A DNA stretch of 64,000 bases from Phycisphaeraceae bacterium (GCA_019636535.1 JAHBXK010000005.1:82258-146257), one strand, 5' to 3'. Counted from the first letter of the stretch, positions 51,237 through 59,482 are shown. A program made the numbers and translations. Notes: generated by a model from the sequence alone, not told the origin.

Positions 51237-51668
51237 ATGCTCGCCACACCGTCTCGATGTGCAAACGCGCTCCGCGCCTTGAGCATTGCCTATCTGGCCG
51301 TCCAGTCGCTCTCGCTCGTCGCCTTTTGGGTCTGGCTCGCGATCGACCCCGATTCGAGAAGGCTCTTCGTCGCAGCCAACGGCCCCGACGCAACCCTCCT
51401 GCCCTTCGGCGTTGCAGACATCCTCGTGTACGGCTCCGCCTCCTCGCTCAGCGCGTGGGGTCTCTGGCGTACGCCGCGGGCGAACTGGGTCTTCGCGGCG
51501 CTGTGCGTCCACGCCGGCGCGGCGATGTACGCCGCGTCATACGCCATCGGTGTTCTGTTCTGGGATCCAACCCGTTGGCTCGGCGCGTCGATGATGCTCC
51601 CAGCGCTCTTCGTCCCGCCGTTCATCGCATGGCTCCACCGGCCCGCCTCCTTCGGAGCCGCGCAATGA
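51237..51668 (+). CDS. Four-helix membrane protein, unknown function
   Basis: 143 residues with four hydrophobic segments (about 14-36, 53-72, 82-103, 114-132). It ends FGAAQ, overlapping the next ATG (ATGA). Small four-TM proteins of this type accompany isoprenylcysteine-methyltransferase-like genes here, so the pair probably acts on the same membrane substrate. No conserved catalytic motif seen. Confidence 0.72.
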   Translation: MLATPSRCANALRALSIAYLAVQSLSLVAFWVWLAIDPDSRRLFVAANGPDATLLPFGVADILVYGSASSLSAWGLWRTPRANWVFAALCVHAGAAMYAASYAIGVLFWDPTRWLGASMMLPALFVPPFIAWLHRPASFGAAQ

Positions 51669-52201
51669 CCGCCCGCGACCGCTCCCCATCCCTCGCATGG
51701 ATCGCGTTCAAGGTCCTTGCGCAGATGATCGTCTTCTGGAGCCTCTTCCTCGCCGTGCTTCCATTGGCGATCCGTCACATCGAAGCAAGTCTCGGCATCG
51801 CCCCCTTTCACAACAGCTCATCGACGTGGACGATCGCGGCGTGGGTCGTGTTCGCGCTCGGCGGCTCGCTCGGGCTCACCAGCGCGGGCATCATGGCCTT
51901 CCACGGCCGGGGCACGCCCCTCCCGCTCGACCCGGCCCCGAAACTCGTAATCCGCGGCCCCTACGCCCACGTCCGCAACCCCATGGCCATCGGCGGCTTG
52001 GCACAGGGCCTCGCCGTCGCCCTGCTGCTCGGTTCATTCGGAGTCGCTGCCTACGTCGTCACCGGCACGCTGCTCTGGCAATTCATCGTGCGGCGCTGGG
52101 AAGAGGCCGATCTCGAAAGGCGCTTCGGTGAGCCCTACCGGCAATACCGCGCAGCCGTCCCGTGCTGGATTCCAAACCTCGCACCGTTTCGCGCAGCCTG
52201 A
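51665..52201 (+). CDS. Isoprenylcysteine/phospholipid methyltransferase-like membrane protein
   Basis: 178 residues with three or four transmembrane helices. The SAM-binding signature RGPYAHVRNPMAIGG (about 97-111) and the end EEADLERRFGEPYRQYRAAVPCWIP match the ICMT/PEMT-like membrane methyltransferase family. Bacterial members methylate lipids or isoprenoids; the substrate here is unknown. The start overlaps the previous stop by ATGA, so the genes are coupled. Confidence 0.85.
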   Translation: MTARDRSPSLAWIAFKVLAQMIVFWSLFLAVLPLAIRHIEASLGIAPFHNSSSTWTIAAWVVFALGGSLGLTSAGIMAFHGRGTPLPLDPAPKLVIRGPYAHVRNPMAIGGLAQGLAVALLLGSFGVAAYVVTGTLLWQFIVRRWEEADLERRFGEPYRQYRAAVPCWIPNLAPFRAA

Positions 52202-52294
52202 TCGCCCGATCCGCGCACGCCGCACTCGTTCCCACAAGAGCATTCGCTACGCCCGGTCGATCGCGATGTGGCAATCGCCAGCGGAGGACGCCGA

Positions 52295-52414
52295 ATGGCC
52301 GCGAACATCGTGCTGATCATCTGCGCAGCACTCGTGCTGCTCGGCCTGATCATCGCCGGCATCGGCTGGCGACGCCACGGCTGGCACGGCACGCGAGACG
52401 ATGACGGCGGCTGA
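52295..52414 (+). CDS. 39-residue single-helix membrane protein
   Basis: A short frame with a perfect GGAGGA ribosome-binding site (52283-52288) six bases before the ATG. Residues 5-24 (IVLIICAALVLLGLIIAGIG) form one transmembrane helix, followed by a His/Arg/Asp-rich tail (RRHGWHGTRDDDGG). It sits between the methyltransferase and the converging rnr gene. Composition and ribosome-binding site argue for a real gene; the function is unknown. Confidence 0.6.
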   Translation: MAANIVLIICAALVLLGLIIAGIGWRRHGWHGTRDDDGG

Positions 52415-52444
52415 TGCCCGTTGTCGAACGCCGAACGCCCGCCC

Positions 52445-54964
52445 TCACTTCCCCTTCTTCTTCCGATCCTGTCTGAAGTCCGTCTTGGCCTTGTCCCTCT
52501 GCTTGCTCCGCCGCGCGCGCCGATCCGCGCCCGTCGTCACGTCCAGGTTCTTCAGCCCCCACGCGTCGTTGCCGTCCCCCCCGCCGATCCCCCCCTTGGC
52601 CGCGATCGTCTTGGCCTTCCCCGCTTCCCGACCCTTCGGGTCCGTGATCACCAGGTCCAGCTTCCGCATCGCCAGGTCCACGCTCGCCACCGTCACGTTC
52701 ACCTTGTCCCCCATGCTGAAACTCCGCCCCGTCGGCGGGTGCACCAACGCCCCCGACCGCTGATCGATCTGCCACCGACCGCCGCGCTGCCCGTGCGTCC
52801 CCGTCGGCAGGTCGCTCGACTTGATCATGCCGTCGCACAGGTACTTCGTCAGTTCGATGAAGACGCCCGCGTTCGTCACCCCCGTCACCACGCCCTCGAA
52901 ACTCTCGCCGACGTGGTTCTCCAGCAACTGCAGCACCAGGAACTGCCGCAGACTCCGCTCCGCGTCCGCCGCGTTCCGCTCCTTCTGCGAGCAGTTGTGC
53001 CCGATCTCCACCAGCTCGTCCTGCTCCGGCACGCCCGCCTCCGCCCCGCCCTGCCGAAGCCGATCGCCCAGCCGCTTGCGATCCTGATCGCTCTTCGGCG
53101 GCTTCCGCCCGTTCTCCGTCAGGCTCAGGTACGCCGCCAGCGCCCGATGCACCGTCAGGTCCGGGTACCGCCGGATCGGGCTGGTGAAGTGCGCGTACGC
53201 CTCGCTCGCCAGCGCAAAGTGCCCGATCAGCGCTGGGGAATACTCCGCACGCGTCAGCGTCCGCAGCACCGACATGTGCACCGCCCGCGCAGCGCCCGTC
53301 CCCGCCGTCGCGTCCAGCAGCGACTGCAACTCGTGCCGCGTCGGGTTCTTCGGGATGTTGAACCCCGCCACCTTCGCCGCCGTCCGCAACTCGTGCACGT
53401 CCCCCGGCGTCGGCTCCGGGTGCACGCGCCGCAGCAGCGGCACGTTCATCCCCTCGAACAGCCGCGCCAGCACCTCGTTCGCCTCCACCATGAACATCTC
53501 GATCAGCGTGTGCGTGAACGCGTCGTCCTCCGGCTCCGCGTCCACCACGTGCCCCGTCTCGTCAAAGACCAGGTTCACCTCCGGCAACTCCAGGTGGATC
53601 ATCCCCGCCTTCCGCCGACGCTCGCGGATCGCCTTCGCGCACCGGTCCATCTCCCGCAGCGTCTGGATCAACTGGTCCGTGTACTTCGGCTCCGTCTTGG
53701 CGTGCTTGCGCGCCTCGCGCAGGTCCCCGTCGATCAGCGCTTGCGCTTCCAGGTACGTCAGCCGCTTGGCGCTCTTGATCGCCGTGCTCGCCACGCCGCT
53801 CTTGCGGATCGCCCCGTCCGGCCCGTACTCCATGAACGAACTCTTGCAGAACCGCACCACCCCCTCGCTCAGCGAGCAGATCCCGTTGCTCAAGGTCTCC
53901 GGCAGCATCGGGATCACCAGCCGCGGCAGGTACACGCTGTTCCCGCGCTCCCGCGCCTCCACGTCCATCGCCGAGCCCGCATGAATGAAGTGCGCAACGT
54001 CCGCGATGTGAACGCCCAGCGACCACCCTCCGTCGGCCGTCCGCGAGATCGAGATCGCGTCGTCGTAGTCCTTCGCGTCCGGCGGGTCGATCGTGATGAT
54101 GAACTCGCCGCGCAGGTCCTGCCGCTCCGTGCCGGGAATCTCCCCGCGCTCGAACTCCATCACCTCTTCATCAAACGCCCGCGTCGCCGCGCGCGCCTCG
54201 TCCTGACACGCCTTCGGAAACTCCCCCGGCAGGTCGTACGCCACGATCACCGCCTGCGTCTCCACGTCGGGCAGCCCCGCCTCGCCCAGCACGCGCGTGA
54301 TGACGCCCTCGGGAAGTTCGCTCCCGTCCGGGTACGCCGTGATCTCCACCGCGACCTTGTCCCCCTCCCGCGCGTTCTTCACGCTCGGGTCCTTCACCCA
54401 GATCGGCTGCGTCAGCTCCTTCCCGTCCGGCATCACCACCCACAGCCCGCCGCGCTTCACCAGCTCACCCGTGAACGCCGCGCGCTTCCGCGTCAGCACT
54501 TCCACGATCTCACCCGTCACCCGGTCCGATCCCCCGAACCGCCCCCCCCCCCCGCCGCCAAACCCGCCACGCTCCCCGCGCGCAATCGCCACGCGAACCC
54601 GATCCCCCGACAGCGCGTTCCCCACGCCCTCCGCCGGCACGAACACGTCCCCCTCGCGGTACGGGATGTCCGTGATCACGAACCCGAAGCCGCGCTGGTT
54701 CTTGCGGAACGAGCCCTCCACCGAATCGCCCATCCGCGGCAGCAGCACCTTCCGCTGCTCGGGGGGAATGGGGGGGGCCTTGGCGCCGTGCGTGTCGGCG
54801 TAGACGAGGATCTTCCTATTCACCAGGTCGTCGACCGCGGCCTGAAAGGCCCCGCGATCCTCGGGCGCGATCCCAAGGTCCGCGCCCAGCCGCTCCACCG
54901 TCGAAGCCTCATACCGCTCGTGCTTCAGGTGATCGATCAACCTCTTCTCAAACTTCAGTGTCAT
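52445..54964 (-). CDS. rnr: Ribonuclease R
   Basis: 839 residues, the 3'-5' exoribonuclease that degrades structured RNA. In order: an N-terminal winged-helix-like part (1-60), cold-shock OB domains (about 72-240, with a Gly-rich insert GGFGGGGGGRFGG), the RNB catalytic domain with IDPPDAKDYDDAIS (Asp293, 299, 301, 302 as magnesium ligands), an S1 domain (GESFEGVVTGVTNAGVFIEL, about 690-770) and a Lys/Arg-rich tail (RKKKGK). The tail is the usual RNA-anchoring element. ATG 54964 is preferred over GTG 54970 because TACGCT lies 8 bases upstream of it. Confidence 0.96.
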   Translation of the reverse strand: MTLKFEKRLIDHLKHERYEASTVERLGADLGIAPEDRGAFQAAVDDLVNRKILVYADTHGAKAPPIPPEQRKVLLPRMGDSVEGSFRKNQRGFGFVITDIPYREGDVFVPAEGVGNALSGDRVRVAIARGERGGFGGGGGGRFGGSDRVTGEIVEVLTRKRAAFTGELVKRGGLWVVMPDGKELTQPIWVKDPSVKNAREGDKVAVEITAYPDGSELPEGVITRVLGEAGLPDVETQAVIVAYDLPGEFPKACQDEARAATRAFDEEVMEFERGEIPGTERQDLRGEFIITIDPPDAKDYDDAISISRTADGGWSLGVHIADVAHFIHAGSAMDVEARERGNSVYLPRLVIPMLPETLSNGICSLSEGVVRFCKSSFMEYGPDGAIRKSGVASTAIKSAKRLTYLEAQALIDGDLREARKHAKTEPKYTDQLIQTLREMDRCAKAIRERRRKAGMIHLELPEVNLVFDETGHVVDAEPEDDAFTHTLIEMFMVEANEVLARLFEGMNVPLLRRVHPEPTPGDVHELRTAAKVAGFNIPKNPTRHELQSLLDATAGTGAARAVHMSVLRTLTRAEYSPALIGHFALASEAYAHFTSPIRRYPDLTVHRALAAYLSLTENGRKPPKSDQDRKRLGDRLRQGGAEAGVPEQDELVEIGHNCSQKERNAADAERSLRQFLVLQLLENHVGESFEGVVTGVTNAGVFIELTKYLCDGMIKSSDLPTGTHGQRGGRWQIDQRSGALVHPPTGRSFSMGDKVNVTVASVDLAMRKLDLVITDPKGREAGKAKTIAAKGGIGGGDGNDAWGLKNLDVTTGADRRARRSKQRDKAKTDFRQDRKKKGK

Positions 54965-54972
54965 GAGCACGG

Positions 54973-54978
54973 AGCGTA
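54973..54978 (-). promoter_or_regulatory. Candidate -10 box (TACGCT) for rnr
   Basis: Minus-strand TACGCT ends 8 bases before ATG 54964, with no ribosome-binding site. Confidence 0.45.
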
Positions 54979-55039
54979 GGTCGGCGGTGGAGAAGCCCCG
55001 ACCGCCGGATTCACCGCCCCGCCGGGCGACTCACCCTCA

Positions 55040-56068
55040 TCACACCCGCCCCGCATAACTCCGCACCGTCTCCCGAAACGGCCTCGCCTCCACCCCAAGA
55101 TCCGCCCGCGCCTTCAGCCCGTCCGCCGTGCTGTCCTCCGTCGCCATCCGCGCTTGCCCCTCATCAAACGGCAGCAGACTCCCCAGCCCAACCTTCCCCG
55201 CCACACGCGCCATCACCGCCGCGTGCTCACCGGGAATGAACCACGTCCCCATCTTCTTGTTCGTCCCCGGCAGCGCATCCCGGATGAACTCGCTCAACTC
55301 CTGCCAGTTCAAGACCTCCGACCCCACCAGCGGGTACACCTCACCGATCGATTCCGCACGCTCCAGCGACTCGCCGATCGCCTTCGCCACGTCCTCCACG
55401 TACACCGGCTGCACCTTCGCCGGCACAAACTCACTCCCGCCCGCCGGCACGCGGTCGTCCTTCTCCATCCGCACGAAGTACGGAATGAAAAACCACGGCG
55501 CGATCTCCCCGCTCGCCAAGTCCCCCAGCATCCGGATGAACTCCCCGTCCGGCCCGTGGATCAAACTCGGCCTCACCACCGTCCACTCCAGCCCCGACTG
55601 CCGAACGATCCGCTCCGCCTCCCACTTGGTCCGCTGATACTCCGTCCGCCCCTCAGGCCCCGATCCGAGCGCCGACATCTGCACATACCGCTTCACGCCC
55701 GCGCGCTGCGCCGCTTCCACCATCGTCCGCGTGGCGCGAACGTGCATCCGCTCGAACGTCTGCGGCGGGTCGTTCCGCGTGACGCCGCGAACCTCGCGGA
55801 TGATCCCCACCAGGTGCACCACCGCTCCATCCCCCCCACAAGGCCCCACCAGCTCGTCCGCCACGCGCGCATCGCACACGTCGCCGACCACCAGCTCAAT
55901 CCCCGCCTTCCTCAATTCGCTCGCCGTGCCCAGCGCGTCGTACGCCTTCTCCAGGCTGCGCACCAGCGCCCGCACGCGGTGCCCGCGCTTCACCAACTCG
56001 CGAACCACATACCGGCCAACAAAACCGCTGGCTCCCGTAACGGCGATCGTGCGCGGCCCGCTGCTCAT
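55040..56068 (-). CDS. Atypical SDR, NAD(P)-binding (NDUFA9-like)
   Basis: 342 residues. The Rossmann loop is TGASGFVGRYV, followed by HRVRALVR, VHLVGIIRE and QMSALGS. YQRTKWEAE corresponds to the Tyr-x-x-x-Lys motif. This is the atypical/extended SDR group that includes NDUFA9 and isoflavone-reductase-like proteins; the C-terminal half binds the substrate. Start 56068 was chosen because AAGGAG lies 9 bases before it; the earlier ATG at 56077 is only one base from that site. Function beyond NAD(P) binding is not evident. Confidence 0.87.
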   Translation of the reverse strand: MSSGPRTIAVTGASGFVGRYVVRELVKRGHRVRALVRSLEKAYDALGTASELRKAGIELVVGDVCDARVADELVGPCGGDGAVVHLVGIIREVRGVTRNDPPQTFERMHVRATRTMVEAAQRAGVKRYVQMSALGSGPEGRTEYQRTKWEAERIVRQSGLEWTVVRPSLIHGPDGEFIRMLGDLASGEIAPWFFIPYFVRMEKDDRVPAGGSEFVPAKVQPVYVEDVAKAIGESLERAESIGEVYPLVGSEVLNWQELSEFIRDALPGTNKKMGTWFIPGEHAAVMARVAGKVGLGSLLPFDEGQARMATEDSTADGLKARADLGVEARPFRETVRSYAGRV

Positions 56069-56134
56069 GCTGCCCATCTCCTTGCTCTAGACCCCAACCG
56101 TAGGAACCGCCCGACGCCCCCTCCCCGCACCGCT

Positions 56135-56140
56135 TACCCT
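56135..56140 (+). promoter_or_regulatory. Candidate -10 box (TACCCT) for the 56152 gene
   Basis: TACCCT ends 11 bases before ATG 56152, the longest spacing of the set. Confidence 0.3.
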
Positions 56141-56151
56141 TCTCCCACGGC

Positions 56152-56967
56152 ATGAACGTCACCCTCCGCGACATCGTCCAGATCCTCTTCGTCCTGCTCA
56201 TCATCGGCGGGCCCATCATCAGCGCCATCGCCAAGAAAGCGCAGGAAGCCAAACTCAAGCGCGAGCGCGAAATCCAAATCCGCCGACGCCAGGAAGAGAT
56301 GCTCCGCACCGGCCGGCCCGCCGCCGACGACCGTGCTGAGACCTCCGTCCTCTTCCCTGCCGCCCCCTCCACCCCCGCCGGCCCGGCCTCCGAGGCCGAG
56401 GCCCTCCGTCGCTTGCAGGATCTCGCCCGCCAGCGCCAGGCCCAGTCCCAGCAGGCCGCCCCACCGCGCCCTCAACAGCCCCGGCCTCAACCCCGTCCCC
56501 AGCCTCAGCGCAGACCAACACCCGTCCCTCCGCAACAGCGCCAGCGTCCCGCCCCCGCGCCAGCGCCGCAGCAACGCCCACTCCCGCAGCAGCGCTCCGC
56601 TCCCCAGCCCGCGCGCCGTGCGTCCGCCCAACAACAGCAACAACCGCTCATCCAGCGCCAACAGCCGCAGGCGCCCGCGCACCCCCACGAACCCGAGCCC
56701 GAACCCGTCCGCACACGCCCGGCCACCCCCACGCCCACACCCGCCGAGGCCGCAGCCCTCGCCCCGGCGGTGGCGCTCACCGGCCCCGCGCTCCTCGGCC
56801 TGGTCTCCCAGCGCGCCCGATCCGACGCCGGCACCCAGCAGCCCGCGCGATCACCCGCCGACCAGCAGGCCCGACTCATCAGCGACCTCCGCCGGGCCAT
56901 CGTCATGCGCGAAGTCCTCGACAAGCCCCTCAGCCTCCGCGACGACCCCATCGCCCGGAGCGCCTGA
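56152..56967 (+). CDS. Membrane-anchored Gln/Pro-rich protein
   Basis: 271 residues. An N-terminal transmembrane helix (about 9-28, VQILFVLLIIGGPIISAI) precedes a basic helical stretch (KKAQEAKLKREREIQIRRR). A long Gln/Pro/Arg-rich disordered region (about 90-200) follows, and a short conserved-looking end (ISDLRRAIVMREVLDKPLSLRD). This architecture, anchor plus spacer plus terminal motif, is common in uncharacterised planctomycete proteins. Codon usage is ordinary for the region. No function assigned. Confidence 0.75.
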   Translation: MNVTLRDIVQILFVLLIIGGPIISAIAKKAQEAKLKREREIQIRRRQEEMLRTGRPAADDRAETSVLFPAAPSTPAGPASEAEALRRLQDLARQRQAQSQQAAPPRPQQPRPQPRPQPQRRPTPVPPQQRQRPAPAPAPQQRPLPQQRSAPQPARRASAQQQQQPLIQRQQPQAPAHPHEPEPEPVRTRPATPTPTPAEAAALAPAVALTGPALLGLVSQRARSDAGTQQPARSPADQQARLISDLRRAIVMREVLDKPLSLRDDPIARSA

Positions 56968-57020
56968 TCGCGCACCGCCCAGCGCGCCCCTCCCTTCCCA
57001 GCCACACGACCAGGAACCCC

Positions 57021-57068
57021 TTGACACACCCCCGCACCCACGCCATAATCCATAACCAAACGGTTATG
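57021..57068 (+). promoter_or_regulatory. Promoter and self-operator of the ArsR operon
   Basis: TTGACA (57021-57026), a 17-base spacer, CATAAT (57044-57049), then the inverted repeat CATAACC (57051-57057) and GGTTATG (57062-57068) around AAAC, overlapping the ATG. It is the best -35/-10 pair in the window. The inverted repeat is placed so that a bound dimer would cover the transcription start. Confidence 0.65.
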
Positions 57069-57560
57069 AATCGATCCGCCGCCACATCCCCGCCCGCCCC
57101 AACCCGCCGCCGCGCCGGCGCCGGCGCCGGCGCCGGCGGCGGCGGCAGAGACCTCGCCGTCGGCCGCGTCTTCGCCGCCCTCGCCGATCCAACCCGCCGC
57201 GCCATCCTCGACCGCCTCGCCGCCACGCCCGCCGGCCCCACCGCACTCGCCAAGCACGTCGGCGTCAGCCAGCCCGCCGTCACCAAGCACCTCCACGTCC
57301 TCCAGCGCGCGGGCCTCATCCAAAGGCGCATCCACGGCCGCAACCACTGGTGCCTCCTCCGCGCCCAGCCGCTCGCCGATGTCTCCGCCTGGCTCGACCG
57401 CTACCGCGAGTTCTGGCAAGACCGCCTCGAATCCCTCGCCGCCCTCTTCGAGCCACGGCCCCCGGCTCCCACCCCCACCGATCCTCACCAGCGCCCGCGC
57501 ACTCCGCGTCGCGCAGCAACCAAGCCCACCCGCACACCCCGATCCCGGAGCCGTCCATGA
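57066..57560 (+). CDS. ArsR family transcriptional repressor
   Basis: 164 residues. After a Gly/Ala-rich start (1-35), a winged helix spans about 38-115: LADPTRRAILDRLA, TALAKHVGVSQPAVTKHLHVL, GLIQRRIHGRNHWCLL. It ends in a basic Pro/Arg/Thr tail. There are no paired Cys ligands of the metal-sensing ArsR type, so it belongs to the group paired with SRPBCC proteins. It overlaps the next gene by ATGA. The ATG lies within an inverted repeat and no ribosome-binding site precedes it, suggesting a short or absent leader and autorepression. Confidence 0.88.
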   Translation: MNRSAATSPPAPTRRRAGAGAGAGGGGRDLAVGRVFAALADPTRRAILDRLAATPAGPTALAKHVGVSQPAVTKHLHVLQRAGLIQRRIHGRNHWCLLRAQPLADVSAWLDRYREFWQDRLESLAALFEPRPPAPTPTDPHQRPRTPRRAATKPTRTPRSRSRP

Positions 57561-58609
57561 CCCGCACGCTCGCCACCGCCGTCGACGCCACCGTCGAAGT
57601 CACTCGTGTCATCGCCGCCCCGCCCGCCGACGTCTACAAGGCCTGGACCCAGCCGCGCTTCATCCGCCGCTGGTTCACCGCCGGCGAGGCCATGCCACAC
57701 TGCGACTTCACACCCGAAGTCGGACGCGACTACTCCCTCGGCTTCGTCCACAAGGGCCGCACCGGCTCCGTCACCGGAAAGGTCCTCGAAGCCGTCCCCA
57801 ACGAGCGCCTCGTCTACACCTGGACCGTCAACGGCCTCCCCGACGAGGACAAGGACACGCTCGTCACCGTCACCTTCCGCAAGGTCGACGAAGGAACCGA
57901 GGTCCGCATCCGCCACGAGCGCCTCACCACCGAGAGCACCCGTAACGAGACCCTCGACGGCTGGACCCAGATCGTCGAACTCCTCGACCGCATGGCCCAG
58001 ATCGATGGGCTCGAATCGCAGATCGAACAGAGCAAGCGCAAACTCGCCGCCATGCGGCGCGACCTCCCGCGCATGCGCGTCCCAGATTCCCACGTCACCG
58101 ACCACCACGGCAAGCGCATCAACCTCAGCGACCTCTTCGGCTCGCGCAACGAACTCATCCTCATCCACAACATGGGCAGGAAGTGCGTCTACTGCACCCT
58201 CTGGGCCGACGGCTTCAACGGCTTCTGGCGCCACATGCACGACCGCGCCCCCGTCGCCGTCCTCAGCCCCGACGAGCCTTCCGTCCAGCGCGAGTTCGCC
58301 TCGTCACGCGGCTGGACCTTCCCCATGTTCAGCACCCACGGATCAGACCTCGCCAAGGTCCTCGGCTTCGAGAACGAACAGGGCACCGACCCCTACCCCG
58401 GCGTCAGCACCCTCCGCAAAGACCCCGACGGCTCCATCTGGCGAATCGCCCACACCCACTTCGGCCCGGGCGACGACTTCTGCGCTGTCTGGCACGTCTT
58501 CGCCCTCCTCGACCGCGGCGTCAACGACTGGTCACCCAAGTACACCTACCAGCACGAGCCGGTGCAACTCGGCACGCCCGCCGCCGCCAAGTCCTGCTGC
58601 AACCACTGA
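57557..58609 (+). CDS. SRPBCC (AHSA1) - DUF899 thioredoxin-like fusion
   Basis: 350 residues. The N-terminal SRPBCC/AHSA1 domain (about 12-150: VTRVIAAPPADVYKAWTQPR, RRWFTAGEA) is the usual partner of ArsR regulators and binds hydrophobic ligands. It is fused to a DUF899-type thioredoxin-like domain (about 165-320: SDLFGSRNELILIHNMGRKC) with a KCVYC motif (Cys210, Cys213). The C-terminal tail ends in a SCCNH motif. The fusion suggests that ligand sensing or removal is linked with a thiol function. The tail is duplicated at 59483-59542. The start overlaps the repressor stop by ATGA. Confidence 0.85.
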   Translation: MTRTLATAVDATVEVTRVIAAPPADVYKAWTQPRFIRRWFTAGEAMPHCDFTPEVGRDYSLGFVHKGRTGSVTGKVLEAVPNERLVYTWTVNGLPDEDKDTLVTVTFRKVDEGTEVRIRHERLTTESTRNETLDGWTQIVELLDRMAQIDGLESQIEQSKRKLAAMRRDLPRMRVPDSHVTDHHGKRINLSDLFGSRNELILIHNMGRKCVYCTLWADGFNGFWRHMHDRAPVAVLSPDEPSVQREFASSRGWTFPMFSTHGSDLAKVLGFENEQGTDPYPGVSTLRKDPDGSIWRIAHTHFGPGDDFCAVWHVFALLDRGVNDWSPKYTYQHEPVQLGTPAAAKSCCNH

Positions 58610-58611
58610 TC
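58552..58611 (+). repeat. 60-bp direct repeat, copy 1 (end of the fusion gene)
   Basis: These 60 bases encode the tail and stop of the SRPBCC-DUF899 gene and match 59483-59542 at 56 of 60 positions, 931 bases apart. See the second copy. Confidence 0.75.
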
Positions 58612-58631
58612 AACCCGCCACGCTTCCCAAC

Positions 58632-59048
58632 TCATCCCTTCGTTCGCCCTGCGCGCGCCTCGCGCTCCAACGCCTCCACCGCGTCCAGTATCGCCGCGAA
58701 CTTCTCCCCGAACGCCGTCAGTCCGTACTCCACCCGCGGCGGGATCTCCGGATAACTCCGACGCTCGAAGATCCCGTACCGCACAAACTTCTCCAGCCGC
58801 TCCGACAACACCTTCGACGTCAGCCCCGGGATCGACCGCGTCAGCGCCCCCGGCCGGTTCACGCCCGCGCGCACCGCGCCAAGCACGCGCAGCGACCACT
58901 TGCACCCCACCACCGACTCCACCATCGACGGCACGCTCGCCGGCGCGGGCACGGGCGAGCGCTGACCCCGCGCCGACGCGCGCGCGGCCCCGCCCCCCTT
59001 CACGCCAACGTTCACCGAAACAACCCGCGATTTCTTTGTCGCCTTCAC
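58632..59048 (-). CDS. HxlR family transcriptional regulator
   Basis: 138 residues. After a Lys/Ser/Ala tail, the HxlR winged helix runs about 42-128: VVGCKWSLRVLGAVRAG, RPGALTRSIPGLTSKVLSERLEKFVRYG, YPEIPPRVEYGLTAFG. Cys49 in the GCKW motif is the position used as a thiol sensor in YodB/HypR-type members. The start is GTG 59048, with GGGGGA 9 bases upstream. It diverges from the mini-thioredoxin gene, and a 20-bp palindrome lies between them. A redox-responsive repressor of that gene is a reasonable inference. Confidence 0.87.
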   Translation of the reverse strand: MKATKKSRVVSVNVGVKGGGAARASARGQRSPVPAPASVPSMVESVVGCKWSLRVLGAVRAGVNRPGALTRSIPGLTSKVLSERLEKFVRYGIFERRSYPEIPPRVEYGLTAFGEKFAAILDAVEALEREARAGRTKG

Positions 59049-59082
59049 GAGTCAATCCCCCAATTCCGACCAAAAGGTGCCC

Positions 59083-59102
59083 ACCCCACCGCGCGGTGGG
59101 GT
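59083..59102. promoter_or_regulatory. Perfect 20-bp palindrome
   Basis: ACCCCACCGC followed directly by its exact reverse complement GCGGTGGGGT. It lies in the HxlR/mini-thioredoxin intergenic region, one base before the candidate -35 at 59104. A symmetric operator is the likeliest role; a terminator is less likely for lack of a T-run. Confidence 0.5.
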
Positions 59103-59103
59103 C

Positions 59104-59131
59104 TTGTCCCAGCCCCTCCGCACGTTAGGTT
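59104..59131 (+). promoter_or_regulatory. Promoter of the mini-thioredoxin gene
   Basis: TTGTCC (59104-59109), 16 bases, TAGGTT (59126-59131). The -10 is identical to that of the gene at 723. Confidence 0.45.
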
Positions 59132-59202
59132 TCCTCATCGTCGCACAACGCCCGCGGCGCGCGGACGTGGCGACGAAAGACACCCTCTCTCAGGAGCACA
59201 CC

Positions 59203-59442
59203 ATGACCACCAAGGCCACCTTCTACCACGCCGGCTGCCCCGTCTGCGTCGCGGCCGAGTCCATGATCGCCAGCGCACTCGACCGCTCCCGCTTCAACGT
59301 CGAAGTCGTCCACCTCGGCAACGACAAGTCGCGACTCTCCGAGGCCGAGCGCGCGGGCGTCAAGAGCGTCCCCGCCCTCGTCATCGAGGGCAAGCCCTTC
59401 CACATCAACTTCGGCGCAGCCCTCAGCGATCTGAAGAAGTAG
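59203..59442 (+). CDS. Mini-thioredoxin/glutaredoxin-like protein with CPVC
   Basis: 79 residues. YHAGCPVCVAAESM puts redox Cys12 and Cys15 at the end of the first strand, and SVPALVIEGKPFHIN contains the cis-proline. The size fits glutaredoxin-like or NrdH-like proteins that transfer electrons to cytoplasmic thiol enzymes. CAGGAG stands six bases before ATG 59203, the best ribosome-binding site near this cluster; an in-frame upstream ATG at 59077 is ruled out by it. Divergent from the HxlR regulator. Confidence 0.85.
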   Translation: MTTKATFYHAGCPVCVAAESMIASALDRSRFNVEVVHLGNDKSRLSEAERAGVKSVPALVIEGKPFHINFGAALSDLKK

Positions 59443-59482
59443 ACCGCGCAACCTCGCCACGCAGCCTGCCGCAGCGCGTCCG

